The notes below the pieces were generated by a model that did not search any database, had not been told where the DNA came from, and was given only the letters and a program-made list of their open reading frames with translations. A DNA stretch of 64,000 nt from Bradyrhizobium tropiciagri (lineage in GTDB: Bacteria; Pseudomonadota; Alphaproteobacteria; Rhizobiales; Xanthobacteraceae), in assembly GCF_018130505.1 (NCBI RefSeq), contig NZ_JAFCKH010000001.1, positions 806,001 to 870,000 on the forward strand, written 5' to 3'. The number at the start of each line of letters is the position of its first letter. The stretch's first letter is position 1. Positions 26,914 to 36,000 of this stretch are shown in pieces. The position numbers and the translations under genes are program-made.

Positions 26914-27573
26914 ATGACCGTTTCCTCGGCCACATCGGCTGCCGCCTCCGCCGCCTCGAGCTCGTCGTCGAGCGCGTCGATGGGAATGAGCTCGACCGAT
27001 TTCCTCAATCTGTTGGTCAGCGAGCTGCAGAACCAGGATCCGCTGAACGCGACCAGCACCACCGACTTCATCAACCAGCTTACGTCCTACGCCAACTTCA
27101 CCGAGCAGCAGTCGACCAACGCCAGCATGACCTCGCTGGCGAGCTCGTTCTCGAGCCTCGTCACGCTCAACTCGGTCAACTACATCGGCCACACCGTCGA
27201 GGCGAAGACCGACACGGCGGAGCTGAACAACGGCTCGGCGACCTTCGGCTACTCGCTGAGCTCGGCTGCATCCAACGTCGCGATCACGATCCAGGACTCC
27301 TCCGGCAACACGGTGTGGAGCGGCAAGGGGACCGGCACCGCCGGCTCGAACAGCTTCACCTGGAACGGCCAGGCCTCGGACGGCACCCAGCTCAAGGACG
27401 GCGGCCAGTACACCATCCAGGTGACCGCGACCGACGCCGCAGGAAACTCGCTGCTCAACTACACCACGATCACGGGAACGGTGACCGGGATCGATGCCTC
27501 CGGCTCGACGCCCTCGCTGCTCGTGAACGGCGTCCCCGTCAGCGCCGCCAACATCATCGGCGTCACGTCCTGA
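26914..27573 (+). CDS. flgD: Flagellar hook assembly (hook-capping) protein
   Basis: A 219-residue FlgD. The conserved N-terminal export and capping motif is present as SSTDFLNLLVSELQNQDPLN followed by ATSTTDFINQLTSYANFTEQQ. The C-terminal part has the Ig-like FLG_D stretch (SFTWNGQASDGTQLKDGGQY). The protein caps the hook while FlgE polymerises and then leaves. flgE follows after 18 bases. Confidence 0.93.
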   Translation: MTVSSATSAAASAASSSSSSASMGMSSTDFLNLLVSELQNQDPLNATSTTDFINQLTSYANFTEQQSTNASMTSLASSFSSLVTLNSVNYIGHTVEAKTDTAELNNGSATFGYSLSSAASNVAITIQDSSGNTVWSGKGTGTAGSNSFTWNGQASDGTQLKDGGQYTIQVTATDAAGNSLLNYTTITGTVTGIDASGSTPSLLVNGVPVSAANIIGVTS

Positions 27574-27591
27574 TCGCTTCCGGAGTTTATC

Positions 27592-28860
27592 ATGAGTCTC
27601 ACTGGTGCTCTTTCCTCGGCGATCTCCGCGCTCAATGCGCAGAGCCAGTCGCTGGCAATGATTTCCGACAACATCTCGAACGCCGACACCACGGGCTACA
27701 AGACCACGTCGGCGATGTTCGAGGACCTGGTGACGGCGTCGAGCAGCCTCACCTCCTATACGTCGGGCGGCGTCACGGTTTCGGGCCGTGCCAACATCAC
27801 CCAGCAGGGTTTGCTTGCGGCAACCACCAACTCGACCGACGTCGCAATCCAGGGCGCGGGCTTCTTCGTCGCGACCGATGCCAAGTCCGGTGGATCGACC
27901 TTCTACACCCGTAACGGCGCGTTCACGACCGACAACCAGGGCTATCTCGTCAACAACGGCTACTATCTCGAAGGCTGGCGCACCGATGCGGACGGCAACG
28001 TCGTCGGCAATGCCTCGGCGGCGAGCCTCGGGCCGATCAACACCCAGGTGGCTGCGACCAGCGGCAGCGCCACCACCGAGACGACGGTGGCAGCGAACCT
28101 GCCGTCGGATGCGGCGGTGAACGACAAATTCACCTCGTCGATGACGGTCTACGACTCGCTGGGAACCGCGAACTCGATCCAGATCACCTGGCAAAAGACC
28201 GCCGCCAACAGCTGGACCGCGAGCTTCGGCAATCCGACACTCGCCTCCGACTCGACCAAGACGACCGGCACGACCAGCGGCTCGGTCGCGATCACCTTCA
28301 ACCCGGACGGTTCGCTCGCCTCGATGACGCCGAGCCCGCCGACCGTCTCGGTGTCGGCGTGGACCGACGGCGCGGCCAACAGCAGCATCGCGCTCAACCT
28401 CGGCACGGTCGGCAAGACCGACGGCCTGACGCAGTTTTCTTCGGGCGAGACGACGCCATCGGTCGACCTCACCGGCATCAACTCGGACGGACTTGCGTTC
28501 GGCAAGTTGAGCAGCATCTCGGTCGGAAAGGGCGGCGTGGTGGACGCCACCTATTCCAACGGCCAGACGATCGCGATCTACAAGATCGCGGTGGCGACCT
28601 TCAGTGATCCGAATGGCCTGAACGCGGGTAGCGACGGCATGTACGCCTCGACCGCCGCCTCCGGCAACGCCACGCTGCAGACCTCGGGCACCAACGGCGC
28701 GGGCACGGTCTACGGCAGCGAGCTGGAATCGAGCACGACCGACACCAGCGGCCAGTTCTCCAACATGATCTCGGCGCAGCAGGCCTATTCGGCGGCTTCG
28801 CAGGTGATCACCACCGTCGACAAGATGTTCGACACCCTGATCTCGGCGGTGTCGCGGTGA
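27592..28860 (+). CDS. flgE: Flagellar hook protein
   Basis: A 422-residue FlgE. It opens with the flagellar rod/hook motif ALSSAISALNAQSQSLAMIS and DNISNADTTGYKTT, contains the hook-specific AIQGAGFFVATD and NGYYLEGW stretches, and ends with QFSNMISAQQAYSAASQVITTVDKM. It forms the universal joint between motor and filament. The final TGA overlaps the ATG of the next small gene. Confidence 0.95.
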   Translation: MSLTGALSSAISALNAQSQSLAMISDNISNADTTGYKTTSAMFEDLVTASSSLTSYTSGGVTVSGRANITQQGLLAATTNSTDVAIQGAGFFVATDAKSGGSTFYTRNGAFTTDNQGYLVNNGYYLEGWRTDADGNVVGNASAASLGPINTQVAATSGSATTETTVAANLPSDAAVNDKFTSSMTVYDSLGTANSIQITWQKTAANSWTASFGNPTLASDSTKTTGTTSGSVAITFNPDGSLASMTPSPPTVSVSAWTDGAANSSIALNLGTVGKTDGLTQFSSGETTPSVDLTGINSDGLAFGKLSSISVGKGGVVDATYSNGQTIAIYKIAVATFSDPNGLNAGSDGMYASTAASGNATLQTSGTNGAGTVYGSELESSTTDTSGQFSNMISAQQAYSAASQVITTVDKMFDTLISAVSR

Positions 28861-29114
28861 TGGCAAACGCAAGCGGCGACGATGCCTTGCTGCGGAAGCT
28901 GCGGCGCCTGACGGCGCGGGCCGGCAGCGTCAAGGCCAACGATCGGGCGCAGCTCACCGCGCTGCTCGACGACATCACGACACTGCGCGGCGAGCTGTTG
29001 CGCGAATGCGCCCGGCTCGATGCGGAAATCAACCGGGCGACGGTCCGGGCGACGGCGATCTCCGCCTACGGGCGCGGGGCACAATCGATCCGCGCCCTGC
29101 GTCGCGGACACTAG
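28860..29114 (+). CDS. Small coiled-coil protein between flgE and flgK, function unknown
   Basis: An 84-residue hydrophilic, helix-forming protein rich in Leu, Arg and Ala (LLRKLRRLTARAGSVKANDRA, then LLDDITTLRGELLRECARLDAEI) with no signal peptide or membrane segment. The ATG overlaps the flgE stop, and the next gene starts 19 bases after its stop, so it belongs to the flagellar operon. It resembles FlgN or FliT-type export chaperones in size and character only; no family is recognised with confidence. Confidence 0.6.
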   Translation: MANASGDDALLRKLRRLTARAGSVKANDRAQLTALLDDITTLRGELLRECARLDAEINRATVRATAISAYGRGAQSIRALRRGH

Positions 29115-29133
29115 CACGAACGGGAGCGATAGC

Positions 29134-29589
29134 ATGACACCGGCAGCCACCATCAAGACCAATCCGGCGGGCAGCGACGAGCGTGCCCGATCGCTGATCA
29201 CGCTGATCGACAGCCTGATAGTGATCGTCAACGAGGAGAACGTCGAGCTCGCCAAGGGCTTGCCGGCCTCGCGCCTGAAGCAGGTCGACGAGAAGAACCA
29301 GCTCGCCACCCTGTTCGAGCAGTGCGTGGCCGAGGCGGTCGGCAGGACCGCAAATCTCCAGGTCCAGGATCGCGTGCTGCGCGAGCAGTTGATGGAGCGG
29401 ATCCTGCGGCTGCGCGGCGCGATGGACGAGAACGTGCTGCGGCTGCGCGCCGCGATCGAGGCCAGCAACCGCCGCATCGAGGCGATCATGTATGCGATCC
29501 GCGAGCAGATTGCGAACGTATCGCCGTATGGCGCGGCGGGCCGCCGCGTCACCTCGGCGGCATCCTGCGGCACCAACGTCCGGGCCTGA
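29134..29589 (+). CDS. flgN: FlgN-like flagellar export chaperone (probable)
   Basis: A 151-residue all-helical protein: LITLIDSLIVIVNEENVELA and ASRLKQVDEKNQLATLFEQC match the FlgN pattern of a helical hairpin with a KxxL/EKNxLxxxYE-like segment. It lies directly upstream of flgK and flgL, whose products FlgN escorts to the export gate. The ATG at 29134 has a GGGAG site 8 bases upstream; the frame is open further upstream but overlaps the preceding gene. Assignment rests on position and the EKNQLATLFEQ motif. Confidence 0.65.
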   Translation: MTPAATIKTNPAGSDERARSLITLIDSLIVIVNEENVELAKGLPASRLKQVDEKNQLATLFEQCVAEAVGRTANLQVQDRVLREQLMERILRLRGAMDENVLRLRAAIEASNRRIEAIMYAIREQIANVSPYGAAGRRVTSAASCGTNVRA

Positions 29590-29613
29590 TCAGGTCGGCA
29601 GAGGGAGGCAGCC

Positions 29614-31389
29614 GTGTCGCTCAGTGTCGCGCAAGGCATCGCATTCAGCGGGCTCTCGGCCACGAGTGTCCAGATCAGCGTTGCCTCGGCGAACATCTCC
29701 AACGCCGACACCAAGGGCTATACGCAGAAGACCGCCAACCAGGCCAGCAGCGTCACGGGCGGCGTCGGCACCGGCGTCACGGTCACGGGGATCACCTCGA
29801 CCGTCGACAAGCTGCTGCTGAAGTCGCTGGTCGCAGCCACTTCCGATCTCGGCGCCGCCGACACCACCAACAGCTATCTGACCCAGCTGGCGCAGCTCTA
29901 CGGCAGCACCGCCAGCGCCAGTTCGTCGACGACGGGCACGTCGCTCGCCAACACCATCGCCGCCTTCCAGACCGCGCTGTCATCGCTGGCCAGCACGCCG
30001 AGCAGCGTGTCGCTGCAGGCGAATGCGATCAGCGCCCTCGATGCCGTCACCAGCCAGTTGCAGCAGACCTCGAGCGGCATCCAGACGCTGCGCGGCAATG
30101 CCGACCAGGACATTGCTTCCTCGGTCAGCGACATCAATTCGGACTTGCAGCAGATCTCGGACCTGAACAAGCAGATCAAGCAGGAGGCCGCCGCCGGGCA
30201 ATCGACCGCCGACCTCGAGGACCAGCGCAACAGCGCGCTGCAGGACCTCTCGTCGATGATGAATGTGAGCTACTTCACCGCGTCGAACGGCGACATCCAG
30301 GTCTACACCGGCTCCGGGCAGGCGCTGGTCGACAGCACCGCGCATTCGCTGAGCTACACGGCGGCCGCCAACGTCACCGCGTCGACCACCTATGTCGCGG
30401 GCTCGTCCTCCAGCGGCTTCAGCGGCATCACCGTGAACGGGGTCGACATCACCTCGCAGATCTCCTCCGGCAAGGTCGGCGCCCTGATCACGCTGCGCGA
30501 CCAGACCCTGCCGGCGGCGCAGTCGCAGCTCGACCAGCTTGCGACGCAGTTCACGGCCGCCGTCAACGCGGTCTCGAACCAGGGCACCTCGGTGCCGCCG
30601 CCGGCCAGCCTGACCGGAACCGCCAGCGTGACCAGCACGACGCCGTTGTCGGCGACCGGCACGGTGCGCATCGCGGTGGCGGACAAGAGCGGCAATCTCG
30701 TGTCCTACAAGGACCTCGACCTGTCGTCCTATGCGACGGTGGGCGATCTCGTCACCGCGATCAACGGCATCTCCGGCCTGTCGGCGTCGGTCGACGCGAA
30801 CGGACACCTCGCCATCTCCGCGACCGGATCGGGCAATGGCGTCGCGATCAATGAGATGAGCAGCTCGGTCGGCAGTGCCGGCGAGGGCCTTTCGGACTAT
30901 TTCGGCCTCAACGATCTCGTGACCGGCACCGGCGCGTCGGACATCGCGGTTCGCAGCGACATTCTCACCGGCACGGCGGCGCTGCCGACCGCGACGCTCG
31001 ACGCCTCGTCCGCGCTCACGGCCGGAAGCCAGGTGCTGTCGCCGGGGTCGGCGACCGTCGTCAACGCGCTGCTCGGCACCCTGACGGGATCGACCGATTT
31101 CGCAATGGCCGGCGGGCTCGGCGCTACCACCAGCTCGTTCACCGACTATGCGGCCGCGATCGTCGCCAATGTCGCCGGCAAGGCGACCCAGGCCTCGGCC
31201 ACCTTCGCCGCCAAGCAGACCGCGCAGTCGACCTACGCCAACTCGCTGTCGTCGCAGTCCGGGGTCAATATCGACGAGGAAACCGCCAATCTGAGCACGC
31301 TCCAGAACAAATATGCCGCCGCGTCCCAATTGATCCAGGTCATCAACAGCATGTTCACGTCGCTGATGACCGCGATGCAGGCGAGCTGA
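29614..31389 (+). CDS. flgK: Flagellar hook-associated protein 1
   Basis: A 591-residue FlgK with the N-terminal junction motif GIAFSGLSATSVQISVASANISNADTKGYTQK (residues about 8-39) and the C-terminal SGVNIDEETANLSTLQNKYAAASQLIQVINSMF. The centre has the family DLEDQRNSALQDLSSMMNV stretch. It joins hook and filament. The start is GTG at 29614 after a GGGAGG site. flgL follows 18 bases later. Confidence 0.95.
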   Translation: MSLSVAQGIAFSGLSATSVQISVASANISNADTKGYTQKTANQASSVTGGVGTGVTVTGITSTVDKLLLKSLVAATSDLGAADTTNSYLTQLAQLYGSTASASSSTTGTSLANTIAAFQTALSSLASTPSSVSLQANAISALDAVTSQLQQTSSGIQTLRGNADQDIASSVSDINSDLQQISDLNKQIKQEAAAGQSTADLEDQRNSALQDLSSMMNVSYFTASNGDIQVYTGSGQALVDSTAHSLSYTAAANVTASTTYVAGSSSSGFSGITVNGVDITSQISSGKVGALITLRDQTLPAAQSQLDQLATQFTAAVNAVSNQGTSVPPPASLTGTASVTSTTPLSATGTVRIAVADKSGNLVSYKDLDLSSYATVGDLVTAINGISGLSASVDANGHLAISATGSGNGVAINEMSSSVGSAGEGLSDYFGLNDLVTGTGASDIAVRSDILTGTAALPTATLDASSALTAGSQVLSPGSATVVNALLGTLTGSTDFAMAGGLGATTSSFTDYAAAIVANVAGKATQASATFAAKQTAQSTYANSLSSQSGVNIDEETANLSTLQNKYAAASQLIQVINSMFTSLMTAMQAS

Positions 31390-31407
31390 GTGTGAGGTGA
31401 GGTCGCC

Positions 31408-32316
31408 ATGATGATGCGCATCGCCACCTTTGCGCAGTCGGAGCAGATGATCACCAGCGCGCTGCGGGTGCAGTCGGTGATGGCCAATGAGCAGGTGCAG
31501 GAATCCTCCGGCTTGAAGTCGGAGGATTTCGGCGGCTATGGCTCCGATGCCGGGCGCGTCATCAATCTGCAGGTCTCGGTGACGCGCTCGCAATCCTACA
31601 TCGACGCCGCCAAGCTCGCCGACAACAAGGTGCAGGTGATGTATTCGGCGGTCGGCACCATGACCGACATCATTACGCAGCTGCGGACCCAGCTCAGCGC
31701 CGCCACCACCGGCAGCAGCACGGCGACTGCGTCGGTGGTCAATTACGCCCAGCAGGCGCTGTCGCAGATGCAGGGCTTGCTCGACACGCAGTATAACGGC
31801 GAATACGTGTTCAGCGGCGCCAGCACCGACACCGCGCCGGTCGATCTGACCAGCTTCGGGACCGGCACCGGCTCGCTGACGGCGGCCGATACCAGCTACT
31901 ACAAGGGCGACAGCGAGATCGCCTCGGTCCGCGTCTCGGACAACCAGTCGATTTCCTACGGCGTCACGGCCGACAATTCGGCGTTCGAACAGGTCATGCG
32001 GGTGCTGAAATTCGTCGGCAACTCGACCGCGCTGTCGTCGAGCGACGTCTCGCAGGCGCTCGATCTCGCCGGCAGCGCGCTCGATGCGACGTCCACCGTG
32101 CAGGCGAAACTCTCGACCGCAGCAGCCCAGATCGAATCGGCGAGCGCCAGCCAGAGCGACTACCAGAATTTCGCCCAGACGCTGTCCACCGACCTCACCA
32201 GCGTCGACGTCGCTGCCGTTACCGCACAGCTGGCGACCTATCAGGCGCAGCTGACGGCGTCGTATTCGGCGATCTCCAAGATCCAGAGCATGAACCTCGC
32301 GAGCTATCTGCGGTAG
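31408..32316 (+). CDS. flgL: Flagellar hook-associated protein 3
   Basis: A 302-residue FlgL, related to flagellin. The N-terminal coiled coil starts MMMRIATFAQSEQMITSALR. A conserved turn is seen in AQQALSQMQGLLDTQYNGEYVFSGASTDTAPV (about residues 112-143), and the C-terminus ends in the helix YQAQLTASYSAISKIQSMNLASYL. It completes the hook-filament junction and is the last gene of the flagellar run in this window. Repeat elements follow immediately. Confidence 0.93.
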   Translation: MMMRIATFAQSEQMITSALRVQSVMANEQVQESSGLKSEDFGGYGSDAGRVINLQVSVTRSQSYIDAAKLADNKVQVMYSAVGTMTDIITQLRTQLSAATTGSSTATASVVNYAQQALSQMQGLLDTQYNGEYVFSGASTDTAPVDLTSFGTGTGSLTAADTSYYKGDSEIASVRVSDNQSISYGVTADNSAFEQVMRVLKFVGNSTALSSSDVSQALDLAGSALDATSTVQAKLSTAAAQIESASASQSDYQNFAQTLSTDLTSVDVAAVTAQLATYQAQLTASYSAISKIQSMNLASYLR

Positions 32317-32324
32317 CCGGGCAT

Positions 32325-32441
32325 AAGTCCCGTCATCCTGAGGAGCGCGCTCTTGCGCGCGTCTCGAAGGATGCACGGCCACCAGCCGGGCCGTCGATCC
32401 TTCGAGACGCCGCTTCGCGGCTCCTCAGGATGACGGGACTT
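32325..32441. repeat. 117-bp palindromic intergenic element
   Basis: A perfect 22-bp inverted repeat, bases 32325-32346 (AAGTCCCGTCATCCTGAGGA...) against 32420-32441, encloses a second complementary pair around CTCGAAGGAT and ATCCTTCGAG. The whole element can fold into one long hairpin. This type is very common between genes in Bradyrhizobium. It probably also ends flgL transcription. Confidence 0.8.
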
Positions 32442-32447
32442 AGCCGC

Positions 32448-32533
32448 GTAGGGTGGGCAAAGGCGCGAAGCGCCGTGCCCACCATCTGCGGCGTGCTCGT
32501 GATGGTGGGCACGCTGCGCCTTGCTCACCCTAC
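32448..32533. repeat. Second palindromic intergenic element (GTAGGGTGGGCA type)
   Basis: GTAGGGTGGGCAAAGGCGC at the left end is mirrored, with one insertion and a few mismatches, by GCGCCTTGCTCACCCTAC at the right end. Internally GTGCCCACCAT pairs with ATGGTGGGCAC. This is a distinct short repeat family adjacent to the previous one. Confidence 0.7.
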
Positions 32534-32565
32534 GGACTATCGATCTTGGAATCATCTCCCCACGC

Positions 32566-32687
32566 GTCGTCCCGGCGAAAGCCGGGACCCATAACCACAG
32601 GGTCGGGTTGTTGAAACGAGCTGTGGCTCCAGCGATGTGCAACAATCAAATTCGGTGGTTATGGGTCCCGGCTTTCGCCGGGACGAC
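32566..32687. repeat. 122-bp element with perfect 33-bp terminal inverted repeats (copy 1)
   Basis: Bases 32566-32598 (GTCGTCCCGGCGAAAGCCGG...) are the exact reverse complement of 32655-32687. The 56-base core has the string GGTTGTTGAA. A related element with the same ends and a homologous core lies at 51040-51161 in the opposite orientation. No coding capacity, so it is MITE-like or a REP-type element. Confidence 0.8.
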
Positions 32688-32791
32688 ACCGTGGGTGGTT
32701 CGCGCGCATCCCGTTCTTAGTCCCGTCGGCGCAAAGATTCACAAGTTCTCAGGATGACGGAACCAATGGTGCGCTGGCCCCGATCGTGCTC

Positions 32792-33718
32792 CTACCGGTT
32801 CAAGATCTTCAGCCAGACGTCGCCGAGAATGATCGGCTCGCGCGGGGCGAGGTAGGTGAGGCCGGCGGCCTGGCCGAGCTCGGCGATCTTGCCTGCGCCT
32901 TGCAGCTCCGAGAGCACCTTGTTGACGGCCTCCAGCAGCGCCTTGTCGCTGTCGAGCGCGACGTAGCCGCGATTGGCGCCGATCGGATAGTAGTAGCCGG
33001 ACGCCGAGATCCTGGTGTCGGGGTGGTTGGCGCGGTAGGCGTCGAACCGGCGCAGGTCGAGCAGCGTCACGTCGAATTTGTCGCCCTCGAGCTCGCCGAG
33101 CAGATCGCTGCGGCCGGGTACCAGATGGGTGATGTCGTCGATCAGCTTTCCCTTGTCGAAGGTCATCAGGATGGCATCGCCCAGCGTGCCGCTTTCGATC
33201 GCGATGCGAAGCCCGGCGACGTCACCGATATCGGTGATCTTGCGATCCTTCGCCTTGGGGCCGAGCACGATGGTCATCGGCGAATAGATATAGGGCTGGC
33301 TCGGCACCAGCACGCCGAGCGGAATCCGCCGGCGGCGGTCGTCGCGCGTGGCGCCCTCGAAGTCCGGCAGCTTCGCGGTCTTGACGCCCGGCACGACCAG
33401 CGAGTCTTTGGTCAGGGCATAGCCGCCGACCAGCGAGCAGCGGCCGTCCGACAACAGCGCATTGGCCTCGAGCTGCGGGCTTGAATCCTCGTCGAGCTTG
33501 CTCTCGAACCACTGGATCTTGAGCGGACGGCCCAGCCGCTCGGCGATCAGCTGCGCCAGCACCACGTCGAAGCCGGAGTCGGGCTTGCCGCGATGGTGCG
33601 CCGACAGCGGCGGCAGGTCCTCGTCGAGGCAGACCTTGAGCGGTTCGTCGGCGGCCCGCGCCACTGGGGCCATCGCGAGCAGGACCGTTGCGATGGTACC
33701 GGCAACGAAGCCTCTCAT
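32792..33718 (-). CDS. Quinoprotein-associated periplasmic binding protein (XoxJ/MxaJ-like, SBP family 3 fold)
   Basis: A 308-residue exported protein: signal peptide about residues 1-22 (MRGFVAGTIATVLLAMAP...). The mature part starts LKVCLDEDLPPLSAH, then GFDVVLAQLIAERLGRPLKIQW, the typical opening of extracellular solute-binding family 3. Its ATG overlaps the stop of the cytochrome c gene, which follows the quinoprotein alcohol dehydrogenase, so the three form one operon. Such proteins (MxaJ, XoxJ) are thought to aid maturation or activation of the quinoprotein. A true importer role is unlikely because no permease is adjacent. Confidence 0.75.
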   Translation of the reverse strand: MRGFVAGTIATVLLAMAPVARAADEPLKVCLDEDLPPLSAHHRGKPDSGFDVVLAQLIAERLGRPLKIQWFESKLDEDSSPQLEANALLSDGRCSLVGGYALTKDSLVVPGVKTAKLPDFEGATRDDRRRRIPLGVLVPSQPYIYSPMTIVLGPKAKDRKITDIGDVAGLRIAIESGTLGDAILMTFDKGKLIDDITHLVPGRSDLLGELEGDKFDVTLLDLRRFDAYRANHPDTRISASGYYYPIGANRGYVALDSDKALLEAVNKVLSELQGAGKIAELGQAAGLTYLAPREPIILGDVWLKILNR

Positions 33719-34065
33719 GGATTCCTCCGGCTCGCCACGAATGCCCAGACGTCGGCGATCTCCTGCTCGTTCAGGATATCGGCCCACGGCGGCATCTTGC
33801 CGTTCTTGCCTTGCTTGACGGTGGTGACGAAGCGCGTCCTGTCGTCGGGGAATGTCCGCAGGTCCGGCGTGATGGTGCCGGAGTTGACCATGTTGGGCCC
33901 ATGGCAATGCGAGCAGTTCCTGGCGTAGGTCACCTTGCCTGGATCGACCTGGCCTTGCAGGTCATTCGCGCCTGATTGCTGTGCGGCGGCCGGGATCTGC
34001 ATGATCAAGGCCGCCGCGACGGCGGCGAAGATCGCCGCCGTCAACAGAGTTGCTCTTTCAGTCAC
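33715..34065 (-). CDS. Small c-type cytochrome, electron acceptor of the adjacent quinoprotein
   Basis: A 116-residue periplasmic monohaem cytochrome. Signal peptide about residues 1-28, ending AAAQQS. The haem site is CSHCH (about residues 51-55) and a likely axial Met lies in GKMPPW (about 90-95). It is 13 bases downstream of the quinoprotein alcohol dehydrogenase gene and overlaps the binding-protein gene, so it most likely takes electrons from PQQH2 in that enzyme and passes them to the oxidase chain. Confidence 0.85.
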   Translation of the reverse strand: MTERATLLTAAIFAAVAAALIMQIPAAAQQSGANDLQGQVDPGKVTYARNCSHCHGPNMVNSGTITPDLRTFPDDRTRFVTTVKQGKNGKMPPWADILNEQEIADVWAFVASRRNP

Positions 34066-34078
34066 GTCGGCTCCGCGC

Positions 34079-35743
34079 TCAGTTCTTCACCGCGAAGACC
34101 CACAGCGAGCCGCCGGGCGGCACCTTGGCTAGCCGCTCGTCGCCGGAGAACAGCGAATACACGCCGCCATAGCCCGAGGTGACGGCAACATATTGCACGC
34201 CGTCCTGTTGCCAGGTCACCGGCTGACCCTCGATGCCGGAGCCGGTCTGGAACTGCCAGAGCTTCTTGCCGGTGTCGGCGTCGAAGGCCTCGAACTCGCC
34301 GGTCAGCGCACCGGTGAAGACGACGCCGCCCGCGGTCGACAGCACGCCGGAGAAACGCGGAATGTCGACGGCCGATTCCCACTTCGCCTTGCCGGTCATC
34401 GGATCGATCGCCTTGAGATGACCGCGCGGACCATCACCCCATTCCCAGAGGTCGGTCAGGTCCATGCCGAGGTACCATTCGCCCTGCTTGTAGGTCGCGG
34501 GCTCGGTCTTGTAGCGCCCGCCGAAGGAGAGCGTGTTGGCATAGGCGAGATTGGTCTGCGGATTGTACGCCATCGGCTGCCAGTTCTTGCCGCCGAGGAT
34601 TGACGGATAGACCACGACCTTCTTGCCGTCGCGGGCATCCTTGCTGACGTCGGTCTCGATCGGCCGGCCGGTCTTCATGTCGATGCCGGTGGCCCAATTG
34701 ACCTTCACATAGGGATTGGCCGCGAGCAGCTTTCCGTTGGTGCGGTCGAGCACATAGAAGAAGCCGTTGCGGTTGGCGTCCATCAGCACCTTGGTCGGCT
34801 TGCCCTCGATGTTCATGTCGGCAAGCACCATCTCGGCGACCGAGTCATAGTCGAACGGATTGTTCGGCGAGAACTGGTAGTGCCACTTGATCTTGCCGGT
34901 CTTCGGATCGAGCGCGAGCACCGAGCAGGTGTAGAGGTTGTCACCGGGCCGCACCGCGGAGTTGAACGGTCCGGGATTGCCGATGCCCCAATACACCGTG
35001 TTCAGCTCCGCATCGTAGGAGCCGGTGATCCAGGTCGAGCCGCCACCCAGCTTCCAGGTGTCGCCCTTCCAGGTGTCGCCGCCGGGCTCGTCCGGCGTCG
35101 GGATCGAGTAGGTGCGCCAGAGCTTCTTGCCAGTGGCCGGATCCCAGCCGTCGATGAAGCCGCGGGTGCCGAACTCGGCGCCGGAGATGCCGGTGATGAC
35201 GACGCCGTCCGCGACCAGCGGGGCGACCGTCATCGAATAGCCTTCCTTGATGTCCGCAGCCTTCTGGCGCCACAGCTCCTTGCCGGTCTTGGCATCGAGC
35301 GCGATCACGTTGGCGTCGAGCGTGGTGCGGAACACCTTGCCGTCATACAGCGCAGCGCCGCGATTGATGATGCCGCAACAGACGATGCGCGGCGTCTCGG
35401 CGGGATATTCGACCTTGCTCTTCCAGAGCTGCTTGCCGGTCTTGGCGTCGATCGCCATCGTGGCGTTGTGCGTGGTGACGTAGATGACGCCCTGATACAC
35501 GAGCGGCTGCGATTCCTCGCTGCGGTCGTCGTTCAGGCTGTAATTCCAGACCGGCACCAGGTTCTTGATGGTGTCCTTGTTGATCTGGTTCAGCGTCGAG
35601 AAGCGCTGAAGATTGTAGCCCATGCCGTAGTTGAGAACGTTTGAAGTATCGGTCGCCCCCTTGACCAACTGATCGTTGGTCTGAGCGCTTGCACCATACG
35701 ATGCAAGGATTACGAGGCTTGCGGCCAGCGCAATGCGTTTCAT
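34079..35743 (-). CDS. PQQ-dependent alcohol dehydrogenase, predicted lanthanide-dependent (ExaF/PedH-like)
   Basis: A 554-residue periplasmic quinoprotein with an eight-bladed propeller (repeated GxxxW/AxDAKTGKxLW blocks). The signal peptide is residues 1-21. The vicinal disulfide is Cys122-Cys123 (RIVCCGI). Metal ligands can be matched to Glu190, Asn256, catalytic Asp298 and a second Asp300 (PFDYDSVAE). The extra Asp two residues after the catalytic Asp marks lanthanide-dependent enzymes such as XoxF, ExaF and PedH; Ca enzymes have Ala or Ser. The start ATG at 35743 follows GGGAGGAG. Substrate is probably ethanol or another short alcohol rather than methanol. Confidence 0.85.
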   Translation of the reverse strand: MKRIALAASLVILASYGASAQTNDQLVKGATDTSNVLNYGMGYNLQRFSTLNQINKDTIKNLVPVWNYSLNDDRSEESQPLVYQGVIYVTTHNATMAIDAKTGKQLWKSKVEYPAETPRIVCCGIINRGAALYDGKVFRTTLDANVIALDAKTGKELWRQKAADIKEGYSMTVAPLVADGVVITGISGAEFGTRGFIDGWDPATGKKLWRTYSIPTPDEPGGDTWKGDTWKLGGGSTWITGSYDAELNTVYWGIGNPGPFNSAVRPGDNLYTCSVLALDPKTGKIKWHYQFSPNNPFDYDSVAEMVLADMNIEGKPTKVLMDANRNGFFYVLDRTNGKLLAANPYVKVNWATGIDMKTGRPIETDVSKDARDGKKVVVYPSILGGKNWQPMAYNPQTNLAYANTLSFGGRYKTEPATYKQGEWYLGMDLTDLWEWGDGPRGHLKAIDPMTGKAKWESAVDIPRFSGVLSTAGGVVFTGALTGEFEAFDADTGKKLWQFQTGSGIEGQPVTWQQDGVQYVAVTSGYGGVYSLFSGDERLAKVPPGGSLWVFAVKN

Positions 35744-35786
35744 CATCTCCTCCCAATGGACCTTTGTCTGCACGTCTATTGCTGAC

Positions 35787-35915
35787 GTTGCAGATGCAAC
35801 CATCGGCCCGAAACCAAAACGCGTCAATACGAAAACGTGGACGCGCGTGGACTTGCGCGCCGGGTGCTGGATTTTTCATCAGACCTTGCACGAATTGGCG
35901 TTGGCATGCCAACGC
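35787..35915. promoter_or_regulatory. Palindromes in the promoter region of the quinoprotein alcohol dehydrogenase
   Basis: Two clear dyad symmetries lie upstream of the gene start at 35743. GTTGCA-GA-TGCAAC is at 35787-35800, and the perfect 18-bp palindrome GCGTTGGCATGCCAACGC is at 35898-35915. A looser TTGCGT...ACGCAA pair follows at 35930-35953. They are candidate regulator sites. The 257-base region 35744-36000 holds no gene. Confidence 0.45.
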
Positions 35916-36000
35916 GGGCGATCGCGCGGTTGCGTTTACACGCTACGACGCAAGTGCGTTGGTGTGGTGCAGCGCGAGTCCCGCGACTTGAACCAACCGG

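Noticed and set aside
29980-32382. 800-codon antisense open frame opposite flgK and flgL
   Set aside because: Composition is Arg/Gly/Asp-rich with no motif; the opposite strand encodes clear FlgK and FlgL. Similar shadows oppose fliC, fliD, flgE, xoxF and frmA.
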